In this document: one piece after another, positions 15,592 through 22,153 of the stretch | Layout: each line of letters begins with the position of its first letter | How positions within the stretch are numbered: the stretch's first letter is position 1 | Source of the DNA: an uncultured Clostridium sp. | Lineage (GTDB): Bacteria; Bacillota; Clostridia; Lachnospirales; Lachnospiraceae | Assembly (NCBI GenBank): GCA_900552885.1 | Contig: USBM01000006.1 | Coordinates: forward strand, 1 to 22,688 | Direction of reading: 5' to 3' | Length of the DNA stretch: 22,688 nt | The notes under the pieces: generated by a model | Told to the model about the DNA's origin: nothing | The model's input: the letters and a program-made list of their open reading frames with translations, nothing else | Databases searched by the model: none | Position numbers and translations under genes: made by a program

Positions 15592-16476
15592 TTATTGTTC
15601 TTTCGTCTCTGTCTGACGGGTATATAAGATATCATACTCATTCTTACCATTCACGTCTGACGGATACGTTTCTATAAATGCCTTTGCCTTATCATAAGCT
15701 GTATTGTAATCCTTCATTTGCTCATAATATACAATCTCATCATACAATAATTCCTTAATATTAGACTGATCCTCTAACTGCTTGCCAGTCTCAATATAAT
15801 TAAGAGCATCCTCTAACCTGCCTTCATCTAATGCAATCGCGGCATATTGGGCATACATAAAACTGTTCATTTCATTCTTCTGTAAGAATACATCATAATA
15901 TAACTGCATATTCTCCAGATCACCTGTCTGTCCATAGCAGCTTCCCACATATAATACCAGATCACTGTATCCATCTTCATACGCCTGTAACAAAATTGGC
16001 AATGCCTGGCGATAATCCTGCCAATCATACAACTGCAGTCCATAGGCTACATTCGCCAGATAATCAAGCTCTTTATCCTCTTCCTTTGACCAGATACGGA
16101 TCTTACTATATTCATAGCAGGCTGATCCATATTCTCCTGTATTCACATAACAATCTGCCAGATACATCCGCACATCATTATCAAAAAACTCTAACAATGG
16201 CAGTCCCGGCTTCAATGCCTCATTCAATAAATCAATTGCTCCGGCGTAATCTTTCTGTTCATACAGGGACATTGCTTTATCTCGCATACTATACTTGATC
16301 CCAAATGATATTCCATATACAAGGATCAATAATATCACCAATAAGCCAACCCATTTGGCTAATGTCTTCAATGTAAATGGCTTCTTTTTTTTCTTTCTTT
16401 TGACCGGACGATACTCCGGTATCTCATAGATTCCATATCTGTCTCTCTTATTTCTGCGTCTATTCCGTCTTCTCAT
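15592..16476 (-). CDS. Membrane-anchored TPR protein
   Basis: A 294-residue protein of unknown function. A very basic N-terminus (MRRRNRRRNKRDRYG, then KRKKKKKPF) precedes one membrane helix at about 42-60 (WVGLLVILLILVYGISFGI). The remaining 230 residues are TPR-like helical repeats (AMSLYEQKDYAGAIDLLNEA, VRMYLADCYVNTGEYGSACY, QDYRQALPILLQAYEDGY, GRLEDALNYIETGKQL). With the positive N-terminus inside, the TPR domain would face outside the cytoplasm, perhaps as a scaffold for envelope proteins. The ATG has AAGGAAGGG about ten bases upstream. It is first in the operon with hflX and ABC-F, behind a good promoter. The link between an envelope-facing TPR protein and ribosome factors is not explained by the sequence. 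Confidence 0.8.
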   Translation of the reverse strand: MRRRNRRRNKRDRYGIYEIPEYRPVKRKKKKKPFTLKTLAKWVGLLVILLILVYGISFGIKYSMRDKAMSLYEQKDYAGAIDLLNEALKPGLPLLEFFDNDVRMYLADCYVNTGEYGSACYEYSKIRIWSKEEDKELDYLANVAYGLQLYDWQDYRQALPILLQAYEDGYSDLVLYVGSCYGQTGDLENMQLYYDVFLQKNEMNSFMYAQYAAIALDEGRLEDALNYIETGKQLEDQSNIKELLYDEIVYYEQMKDYNTAYDKAKAFIETYPSDVNGKNEYDILYTRQTETKEQ

Positions 16477-16505
16477 GACACTTCTGCCCTTCCTTTTATC
16501 AGCCT

Positions 16506-16534
16506 ATTGTAACACAGAATTACAAGATTGTAAA
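16506..16534 (-). promoter_or_regulatory. Promoter of the TPR-hflX-ABC-F operon
   Basis: TTTACA (16529-16534) and TACAAT (16506-16511) are spaced by 17 bases, with one mismatch each to the consensus. Transcription would start near 16500, about 24 bases before the TPR gene ATG. Confidence 0.78.
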
Positions 16535-16548
16535 AATATTAAATATAA

Positions 16549-16700
16549 TTATTGTGTGGTGACAATCTCGTTTACCTCTTTGGTAATCCGTTTTTCTCCC
16601 TCACTCTGTCATCTGATCACAAACTCATCGGCTGTATCTGTGCAAAATAGACAGTTGGAATTATATCAATCTTAGCGTCCCCTATTACATCCGCCACCAT
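16549..16700 (-). pseudogene. Possible remnant of a small gene (weak)
   Basis: The 180-base gap after the alpha-glucosidase gene holds two short coding-like frames. One is 27 codons starting at 16700 (MVADVIGDAKIDIIP then TVYFAQIQPMSL, stop 16617-16619) with AGGAAAG just upstream. The other ends at 16549 in a frame shifted by one base (RITKEVNEIVTTQ). Joined across a stop and a one-base shift they would give about 50 residues, as expected for a decayed gene. I do not recognise the product, and chance frames of this size are common. Confidence 0.25.
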
Positions 16701-16717
16701 CTTTCCTATTCAGACAG

Positions 16718-18355
16718 TCATCCTAGCTCATACATAACCGCTTCGTAGGGGCGCAGTTTCAATCCCCGATAGTAATCCTCCCCGCTGTCCGGATAATTAG
16801 ATAACACAATCCTTCCCGGCAGATTCTCCTGTAATTCTGATTCTAATGAAATTGAAACCTCTTCTCCATAAAAATTACATACCACTAATATCCTGTCATC
16901 TTTCCAGACTCTTTCATATGCAAACACACTTGGATGCTCCATACATAACATACGGAAATCGCCCTCCGTGAAGATCTCTCTTTCTTTGCGTAAAGCGATC
17001 AGCTTCTGATAATGATAGAAGATGGAATTCTCATCTGCTAATGCATTTGCCGCATTGATTGTATCATAATTCGGGTTGACTGCAAACCACGGATTACCTG
17101 TTGTGAATCCGGCATGTTCTGTGGAATCCCACTGCATCGGTGTTCGCGCATTATCCCGGCTCTTCGCATAGATACTTGTCATAATATCTTCATGACTTTC
17201 TCCTTTTTCAATCCTCTCTTTGTACATATTCAATGTCTCAATATCCTCATATTCCTCAATCGTATTCAGACGAATATTCGTCATACCAAGCTCTTCACCC
17301 TGATAAATATACGGCGTTCCCTTCATACCATGCAACAACGTCGCTAACATCTTAGCACTTTCTACCCGATACACTCCGTCATCCCCAAACCGGGATACAA
17401 TTCTCGGCAGATCATGGTTATTCCAGAACAAGCTATTCCAGCCATCTCCATGAAATGCCATCTGCCATTTGTTCATAACACGTTTCAGTTCCCCTAATTC
17501 CAACGGTTTCAAATACCACTTTCCCTTGCCCGGCACTTCATCTAATACCATATGTTCAAATTGGAAGATCATAGATAACTCCCCACGTTCCGGGTTGCTG
17601 TATAGCTTTCCAATCTCTTCGTCTGCGCACCAGCATTCTCCGACCGTCACCAGATCTTTTCTGGAAAATGCCTGCTCATACATCTCATGAATATACTCAT
17701 GCAGATGCGGTCCATTGGCGGTAATCTTCTGTTCCGGAATCTTACCAAGCAGTTCGATAACATCTAACCGGAATCCGCCAACTCCCTTATCTATCCAGAA
17801 ATTGAGAATATCGATCATTTCCTGCCGTACCTTTGAATTCGCATAATTAAGATCCGGCTGCTTTTTACTGAAAAGATGCAGATAATAGGAATCCGTTACC
17901 TTATCGTATTCCCACGCACTTCCGGAAAACATAGATTCCATATCATTCGGCACTTTGCCATCCACATTGTCTTTGAATATGTAATAATCACGATATGGAT
18001 TATCCTTACTCTTCCGAGCCTCCACAAACCACTTATGTTCATCTGAAGTATGATTGAACACCATATCCATAATAATCCGGATACCCCGTTTGTCTGCCTC
18101 AGCAATCAGACGCTCCATATCCCTCATCGTTCCAAATTCATCCATAATATCACGATAATCACTAATATCATATCCATTATCATCATTTGGCGACTTGCAT
18201 ACCGGACTTAACCAGATAGCATCAATTCCCAATTCCTTCAAATAATCTAACTTCTCGATAATACCCGGAAGATCACCGATTCCATCTCCATTACTGTCCT
18301 TAAAGCTTCTTGGATATACCTGATATACTACACTATTCTTCCACCAATGTTCCAT
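16718..18355 (-). CDS. GH13 alpha-glucosidase (oligo-1,6-glucosidase type)
   Basis: A 545-residue cytoplasmic glycoside hydrolase, family 13 (subfamily 31 type), that releases glucose from the ends of short isomalto- or malto-oligosaccharides. The signature regions are all present: VVYQVYPRSFKDSNGDGIGD near the start, region I DMVFNH (97-102), QPDLNYA (166-172), region II GFRLDVIEL with nucleophile D198, region III VGECW with acid/base E240, and region IV NNHD with D315. The residue after the nucleophile is Val, which in characterised relatives goes with alpha-1,6 preference (Thr or Ala with alpha-1,4). Length is normal (550-560). The ATG at 18355 has AGAGG eight bases upstream. A frame 33 codons longer is rejected because the promoter lies inside it. 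It stands alone, downstream of the CarD terminator. Confidence 0.92.
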   Translation of the reverse strand: MEHWWKNSVVYQVYPRSFKDSNGDGIGDLPGIIEKLDYLKELGIDAIWLSPVCKSPNDDNGYDISDYRDIMDEFGTMRDMERLIAEADKRGIRIIMDMVFNHTSDEHKWFVEARKSKDNPYRDYYIFKDNVDGKVPNDMESMFSGSAWEYDKVTDSYYLHLFSKKQPDLNYANSKVRQEMIDILNFWIDKGVGGFRLDVIELLGKIPEQKITANGPHLHEYIHEMYEQAFSRKDLVTVGECWCADEEIGKLYSNPERGELSMIFQFEHMVLDEVPGKGKWYLKPLELGELKRVMNKWQMAFHGDGWNSLFWNNHDLPRIVSRFGDDGVYRVESAKMLATLLHGMKGTPYIYQGEELGMTNIRLNTIEEYEDIETLNMYKERIEKGESHEDIMTSIYAKSRDNARTPMQWDSTEHAGFTTGNPWFAVNPNYDTINAANALADENSIFYHYQKLIALRKEREIFTEGDFRMLCMEHPSVFAYERVWKDDRILVVCNFYGEEVSISLESELQENLPGRIVLSNYPDSGEDYYRGLKLRPYEAVMYELG

Positions 18356-18391
18356 GTACAAAACCTCTTTCTTCAACTTCCAAATGTCTCT

Positions 18392-18421
18392 GTTATACTC
18401 CTCAATCGTACGATCTGACAA
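18392..18421 (-). promoter_or_regulatory. Promoter of the alpha-glucosidase gene
   Basis: TTGTCA (18416-18421) and TATAAC (18392-18397) are spaced by 18 bases with one mismatch each to the consensus. The leader would be about 30 bases. This placement argues for the ATG at 18355 as the true start. Confidence 0.65.
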
Positions 18422-18471
18422 GAAAAATCCTGCCTTTGCAATGTTCACGATCATCTCCTATTATGATTGAT

Positions 18472-18507
18472 AAAAAATACCCCGAAGCTTTCATTCTCTT
18501 CGAGGTA
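18472..18507 (-). terminator. Intrinsic terminator of the CarD-family gene
   Basis: TACCTCGAAG pairs with CTTCGGGGTA over ten base pairs (one G-U pair) around a ten-base loop, followed by TTTTTT on the minus strand. It starts 27 bases after the CarD-family stop codon and separates it from the alpha-glucosidase gene. Confidence 0.88.
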
Positions 18508-18533
18508 CTCTTGACTTTCCAACTATTATATGC

Positions 18534-19037
18534 TTATGATGCAGATGCCATCTCTTTGAGATTAGATCTCTGCTCCATATAATCTTCTACTTCATTCTTC
18601 TCAATCTCGCCATACAAATTATCCTGTGCCTGCTTCAAATATCTCTCATCACATGCCGACATCTTCTTGCCCTGTGCCAAACGTTCTTCTTTTCTCTTGT
18701 ATACAGTCTGGATAATCCGCATCCATTCTCTGCAATCACAAGACTTCAACGCCTCTTTGTAAGCCAACTCCCGCTTCTTGTCATCTGCTACTATAATCTC
18801 ATCCACATCTGACATCTCATCCATCAATTCCAATGCCTGCTTCTTACTGATCACTGAACGAATCTTAACTTTGTTATTATCTACCGGTGTGAACACGGTA
18901 CTTCCTTTGGTGTATAATGGTAACAACGTATAATATATCTTATCACTATTCACACCACTCAAAGGCATCGGTCCAATCTCTTCCACTCTGCACACACCAT
19001 TCATTCCATAAACGACATACTCACCAATTCTAAACAT
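18534..19037 (-). CDS. CarD/CdnL-family RNA polymerase-interacting regulator
   Basis: A 167-residue transcription factor. Residues 1-60 match the CarD/TRCF RNA-polymerase-interacting domain (FRIGEYVVYGMNGVCRVEEI, DKIYYTLLPLY, TVFTPVDN), a Tudor-like fold that contacts the beta subunit. The remaining part is helical (SKKQALELMDEM, RELAYKEALKSCDCREWMRII, VYKRKEERLAQGKKMSACDERYL). That matches the C-terminal DNA-contacting domain of CdnL proteins, which stabilise open complexes at rRNA and housekeeping promoters. Length is typical. AGGAG lies four bases before the ATG, somewhat close. It is a single-gene unit with a terminator behind it and AT-rich palindromes in front. Which promoters it controls cannot be told from the sequence. 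Confidence 0.88.
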   Translation of the reverse strand: MFRIGEYVVYGMNGVCRVEEIGPMPLSGVNSDKIYYTLLPLYTKGSTVFTPVDNNKVKIRSVISKKQALELMDEMSDVDEIIVADDKKRELAYKEALKSCDCREWMRIIQTVYKRKEERLAQGKKMSACDERYLKQAQDNLYGEIEKNEVEDYMEQRSNLKEMASAS

Positions 19038-19071
19038 TTTACTCCTCTCTTTCTAAAATTTAACATTAATT

Positions 19072-19093
19072 AACATATGTTATTATAATAACA
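19072..19093. promoter_or_regulatory. Overlapping AT-rich palindromes upstream of the CarD-family gene
   Basis: AACATATGTT (19072-19081) and TGTTATTATAATAACA (19078-19093) are both perfect palindromes and overlap by four bases. On the minus strand the second contains TATAAT, a perfect -10 box, though no good -35 box sits upstream. A repressor site over the promoter is plausible. The rest of the 258-base gap is AT-rich with no gene seen, apart from the terminator at 19248. Confidence 0.4.
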
Positions 19094-19247
19094 AAAATAT
19101 TTAACTTTCGTAAGCCGTTTTCCGCTTTTTTACAGATTTTCTCTGTTTTTGCCACTCTATCGACAAGAAATTGTGCAGTTTTACAACATTCGTCTGCTAC
19201 CATTCCTTACCGTCCTACCCGTATTTTTCCACAAAAAGAAACAAAAT

Positions 19248-19290
19248 ATACCTCCTATGAGTACATTTTCTTCATACTCATAGGAGGTAT
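19248..19290 (-). terminator. Strong terminator after the DegV gene
   Basis: ATACCTCCTATGAGTA and its exact complement form a 16-bp perfect stem with an 11-base loop, five bases past the DegV stop codon. On the minus strand it is followed by ATTTTGTTTCTTTTTG. The T run is broken but T-rich. In the plus direction there is no T run. Confidence 0.8.
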
Positions 19291-19295
19291 TATGA

Positions 19296-20189
19296 TCAAT
19301 GGTCATATTTACGAATCAAACCGATTCCCAATGGATATGGACCTGTATGCACTCCGATCATGGCTCCGATCTGAAAAATATCAACATCATTAACATTAGA
19401 ATATGTCTGTAACGATGCCAGCAGTTCTTTCTTGAATTCTACCGCTTCCTCGTAATCATATCCATAACCGATTACAATCTGATAATCATCCGGCGATTCC
19501 TTGATCTCTGTAAAATGTGCTTTGGTCTTTTCTAAAATCTTCTGAATAGACTTCTTTCTGCTCCGTGCTATGCCAAACGGGAATATCTCGCCCTCCTTCA
19601 AAATGATCATCGGACGAATCTTCAGTGCATTCACTGCCACCTTCATCACCTTGCCGACACGTCCACCATGAATCAGATAATCCATATTACCTACTGTAAA
19701 AATGATCCTTCCGGTTCCTTTGATCCGGTCAATTCCTTCTATCACCTCATCATAAGAAAGACCATCTTCCTGCATCCGAACCGCTTCTAAAACCAATATC
19801 CCCTGCAATACCGTATTCACCGTTGCATCAATTACTGTAATTCTTGCATTCGGATAATCTTCTAACAAAATATCCTTAGCTGTGGAGGCAGAATTATACG
19901 ATCCACTAAACTTTGTCGTAATACAGATACAGATAATATCCATGCCTTTTTGTAAATACAGAGTAAATGCGTCAATATAATCCTCTACAGATGGAAGGGA
20001 TGTCTTCGGAAAGATATCCGGATGGTCAACCATCTTCTGATAGAATTCATGCACCTTAATCTCCTCATTCTCTTTGAAATAATTCTCTTCATCAAAAGAT
20101 ATATAGAATGGTACAACGTGTAACTGTTTCTCCTTCACAAGTTCCTGACTCAGATCGCAGGAACTGTCTGTAATAATCTGATAAGCCAT
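19296..20189 (-). CDS. DegV family fatty-acid-binding protein
   Basis: A 297-residue DegV/FakB-type protein, a cytoplasmic carrier that holds a long-chain fatty acid, in some bacteria presented to a FakA kinase for phosphorylation and use in phospholipid synthesis. Visible landmarks: ITDSSCDLS (6-14), KTSLPSVEDY (62-71) where the Thr-Ser pair normally contacts the fatty-acid carboxylate, TTKFSGSYNSA (91-101), GNMDYLIHGGRVGK (167-180), RPMIILKEGEI and the C-terminal IGVHTGPYPLGIG (278-290), whose His is a conserved ligand contact. Length is slightly above the usual 280. The ATG has AGGAG seven bases upstream. No fakA-like kinase is in the window. The gene is single, with a candidate promoter at 20299-20327 and a strong terminator. 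Confidence 0.92.
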   Translation of the reverse strand: MAYQIITDSSCDLSQELVKEKQLHVVPFYISFDEENYFKENEEIKVHEFYQKMVDHPDIFPKTSLPSVEDYIDAFTLYLQKGMDIICICITTKFSGSYNSASTAKDILLEDYPNARITVIDATVNTVLQGILVLEAVRMQEDGLSYDEVIEGIDRIKGTGRIIFTVGNMDYLIHGGRVGKVMKVAVNALKIRPMIILKEGEIFPFGIARSRKKSIQKILEKTKAHFTEIKESPDDYQIVIGYGYDYEEAVEFKKELLASLQTYSNVNDVDIFQIGAMIGVHTGPYPLGIGLIRKYDH

Positions 20190-20298
20190 GTGATATCTCC
20201 TTACTCTATGTTATCTCTAGCACTTATACATGTGTACAATTTAAAACATGTCTTCCATGTAATGTGATGTAGTATCAAAAACCACAACATACATTATC

Positions 20299-20327
20299 AC
20301 TATAACATGTTTTTTTATATATGAAAA
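20299..20327 (-). promoter_or_regulatory. Candidate DegV promoter with nearby ACATGT repeats
   Basis: TTTTCA (20322-20327) and TATAGT (20299-20304) are spaced by 17 bases. The -10 box is good and the -35 box has four of six. It would give a leader of about 100 bases. Three ACATGT palindromes at 20228, 20246 and 20305 lie in the leader and spacer, which might be operator sites or chance. I see no gene between 20190 and 20439. Confidence 0.4.
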
Positions 20328-20376
20328 GACTTATTTTCCTCTAAAGCCAAAAAGTACATAGTATTTAATCAAAGAA

Positions 20377-20412
20377 AAGAAGCCCTCAACACCAGTATGT
20401 CAAAAGCTTCTT
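20377..20412 (-). terminator. Terminator after the 50-residue membrane protein gene
   Basis: AAGAAG/CTTCTT closes a 15-bp stem that continues through CTTTTGACA paired with TGTTGAGGG (several G-U pairs) around a six-base loop, followed by TTCTTTG. It starts 28 bases after the small gene's stop codon and ends the transporter-pyrE unit. Confidence 0.7.
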
Positions 20413-20439
20413 ATCCTGTGTAACTTTACTTATAGATTC

Positions 20440-20592
20440 CTAGAACATAATCTCTTTCTTATCGCTTAGTAATTTACCGCCATGAATGATCTGCATAATT
20501 CCTACGGTCAGACCTACTATGATCATAATAATCCCAAATACAATATTCCATGCACCAACTTTGCTCATTGTCTTGTAAACTTTTTCGCTCAT
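20440..20592 (-). CDS. Small single-helix membrane protein (50 residues)
   Basis: A short gene of unknown function. The N-terminus MSEKVYKTMSKVGAWN is followed by one hydrophobic helix (about 17-37: IVFGIIMIIVGLTVGIMQII), then HGGKLLSDKKEIMF, and a TAG stop. GGAGG lies six bases before the ATG. The helix starts soon after a basic stretch, so the N-terminus should be inside. It lies 60 bases after the pyrE stop codon on the same strand and before the terminator at 20377, so it is probably the last gene of that transcript. The pattern of short basic tail, one helix and charged tail recalls small conserved Lachnospiraceae proteins, but no function can be assigned. Confidence 0.72.
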   Translation of the reverse strand: MSEKVYKTMSKVGAWNIVFGIIMIIVGLTVGIMQIIHGGKLLSDKKEIMF

Positions 20593-20652
20593 AAGATACC
20601 TCCATTCCTTATTGAATCTTCACTTATCGCAAATACCCCTCCGTATCGGATT

Positions 20653-21327
20653 CTATTTTGCACCATACTGCTCATAGTATGCATCGATTGCTGCTTTTAA
20701 TGTATCATCAATGATAACTTTTCCTTTATATGGCTTGTTATACAAATGCTCTACCACTTCTGCCATAGTTACAATCGAAGTTGTCTTGAAACCGTATTTT
20801 TCTTCAATCTCTTTCAAAGCAGATTTCGTACCCTGCCCACGTTCCATACGATCTACCGATACAACCATACCAACCATCTCTACTGCACCCTGTGCTTTAA
20901 TAATTGGTAATGTCTCTTCAATGGAAGTTCCTGCTGTTGTTACATCCTCAATAATCACAACTTTATCACCATCTTCGATCGGGCTTCCTAAAAGAATACC
21001 CTTATCTCCATGATCCTTTACCTCTTTACGGTTTGAACAGTAACGGATATCCTCGTCATACATGTCTGCGATTGCCATTGTAGTTGCTACTGTAAGAGGA
21101 ATTCCCTTATAAGCCGGTCCGAATAATACATCAAAACCGGTACCAAACTCATTGTTGATTGCTTCCGCATAATATTCGCCCAAACGCTTTAACTGGGACC
21201 CTGTACGATAAAATCCCGTATTAACAAAGAACGGTGTCTTTCTTCCGCTCTTGGTAATAAAATCGCCAAACTTCAATACGTTACAATCAATCATAAATTC
21301 AATAAACTCTTTCTTATACTGTTCCAT
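20653..21327 (-). CDS. pyrE: Orotate phosphoribosyltransferase
   Basis: PyrE joins orotate to PRPP to give orotidine monophosphate, the fifth step of pyrimidine synthesis. The 224-residue protein carries the PRPP-binding loop VVIIEDVTTAGTS (123-135), the catalytic flexible loop NRKEVKDHGDKG (99-110), the orotate-site region KSGRKTPFFVNTG (26-38) and FGPAYKGIPL (69-78). Length fits the family (210-225). AAAGGAGG lies 11 bases before the ATG, a long spacing. No other ATG in frame does better. Unusually, no other pyr gene is here: it starts 27 bases after the amino-acid ABC ATPase gene, so the two appear cotranscribed. Its stop is TAG. Confidence 0.95.
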   Translation of the reverse strand: MEQYKKEFIEFMIDCNVLKFGDFITKSGRKTPFFVNTGFYRTGSQLKRLGEYYAEAINNEFGTGFDVLFGPAYKGIPLTVATTMAIADMYDEDIRYCSNRKEVKDHGDKGILLGSPIEDGDKVVIIEDVTTAGTSIEETLPIIKAQGAVEMVGMVVSVDRMERGQGTKSALKEIEEKYGFKTTSIVTMAEVVEHLYNKPYKGKVIIDDTLKAAIDAYYEQYGAK

Positions 21328-21354
21328 GTGTAATCATTCCTCCTTTAATCGAAC

Positions 21355-22140
21355 CTAATTCTCTGCAAATCTTGATAAAAACTGTTTCGTACGCTCCTGT
21401 GTCGGATGTTCAATGACCTGTCTCGCATCTCCCTGCTCTAAGATAATACCTTCATCCATAAAGATTACCTGATCCGCTACATCCCGTGCAAATGCCATCT
21501 CATGCGTAACAATAACCATCGTTGTATTCTGGTCTGCAAGACTGCGGATAACCTTCAACACCTCTCCGGTAAGCTCCGGATCCAATGCGGATGTCGGCTC
21601 ATCAAAACATAAAATGTCCGGGTGTAATGCCAGCGCCCTTGCAATTGCAACCCTCTGTTGCTGGCCACCGGATAACTGATGTGGATAGTGATCTGCACGA
21701 TCAGACAATCCCATCTTATCTAACAATTCTTTCGCATGTTCTTCAATCTGTGCATAGATTTCTTTCTTATTCTCTTTGAATCCCGGTTTCTCTTTCTCAA
21801 GCAACTGGTTTGCCAACATTACATTTTCCAATGCAGTATACTGCGGAAACAGATTAAATGACTGAAATACCATTCCAAAATGAAGGCGTTTCATCCGAAC
21901 ATCCTTCTCTCTCATCGTTGTTGGATCTTCTGCATCAAATAATGTCTCTCCTTGTACAACAATCTTACCCTTATCCGGTCTTTCCAGAAAGTTAAGACAT
22001 CTAAGTAACGTTGTCTTGCCGGAACCGGAAGAACCGATAATAGCAAGTGCCTGTCCCTGCTCCAGAGAAAAATCAATGTTCTTAAGTACCTTCGTTGATC
22101 CAAAGCTCTTCTCTATATTATGAACCTCTAATATTGCCAC
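21355..22140 (-). CDS. Polar amino-acid ABC transporter ATPase
   Basis: A 261-residue ATPase of the GlnQ/HisP type, powering uptake of polar amino acids such as glutamine, cystine or arginine. It has Walker A GSSGSGKTT (36-44), the Q-loop in GMVFQSFNLFP, signature LSGGQQQRVAIARALAL, Walker B ILCFDEPTSALDPE and the switch His in VTHEM. An insertion of charged residues (LLEKEKPGFKENKKEIYAQ) between the Q-loop and signature makes it about 15 residues longer than typical GlnQ. The start is a GTG at 22140, supported by GGAGG eight bases upstream. It begins 13 bases after the permease stop codon, so the two encode one importer. The substrate-binding protein is not in the window, so the substrate cannot be named. 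Confidence 0.93.
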   Translation of the reverse strand: MAILEVHNIEKSFGSTKVLKNIDFSLEQGQALAIIGSSGSGKTTLLRCLNFLERPDKGKIVVQGETLFDAEDPTTMREKDVRMKRLHFGMVFQSFNLFPQYTALENVMLANQLLEKEKPGFKENKKEIYAQIEEHAKELLDKMGLSDRADHYPHQLSGGQQQRVAIARALALHPDILCFDEPTSALDPELTGEVLKVIRSLADQNTTMVIVTHEMAFARDVADQVIFMDEGIILEQGDARQVIEHPTQERTKQFLSRFAEN

Positions 22141-22153
22141 GTTACCATCCTCC

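Noticed and set aside
18356..18454. 33-codon N-terminal extension of the alpha-glucosidase
   Set aside because: Family members start near MEHWWKNSVVYQ, AGAGG is placed before the ATG at 18355, and a good promoter lies within the extension.
19283..19393. Plus-strand AGGAGG followed by ATG and a 33-codon frame
   Set aside because: The AGGAGG is one arm of the DegV terminator stem, the frame is antisense to degV, and the peptide has no recognisable character.
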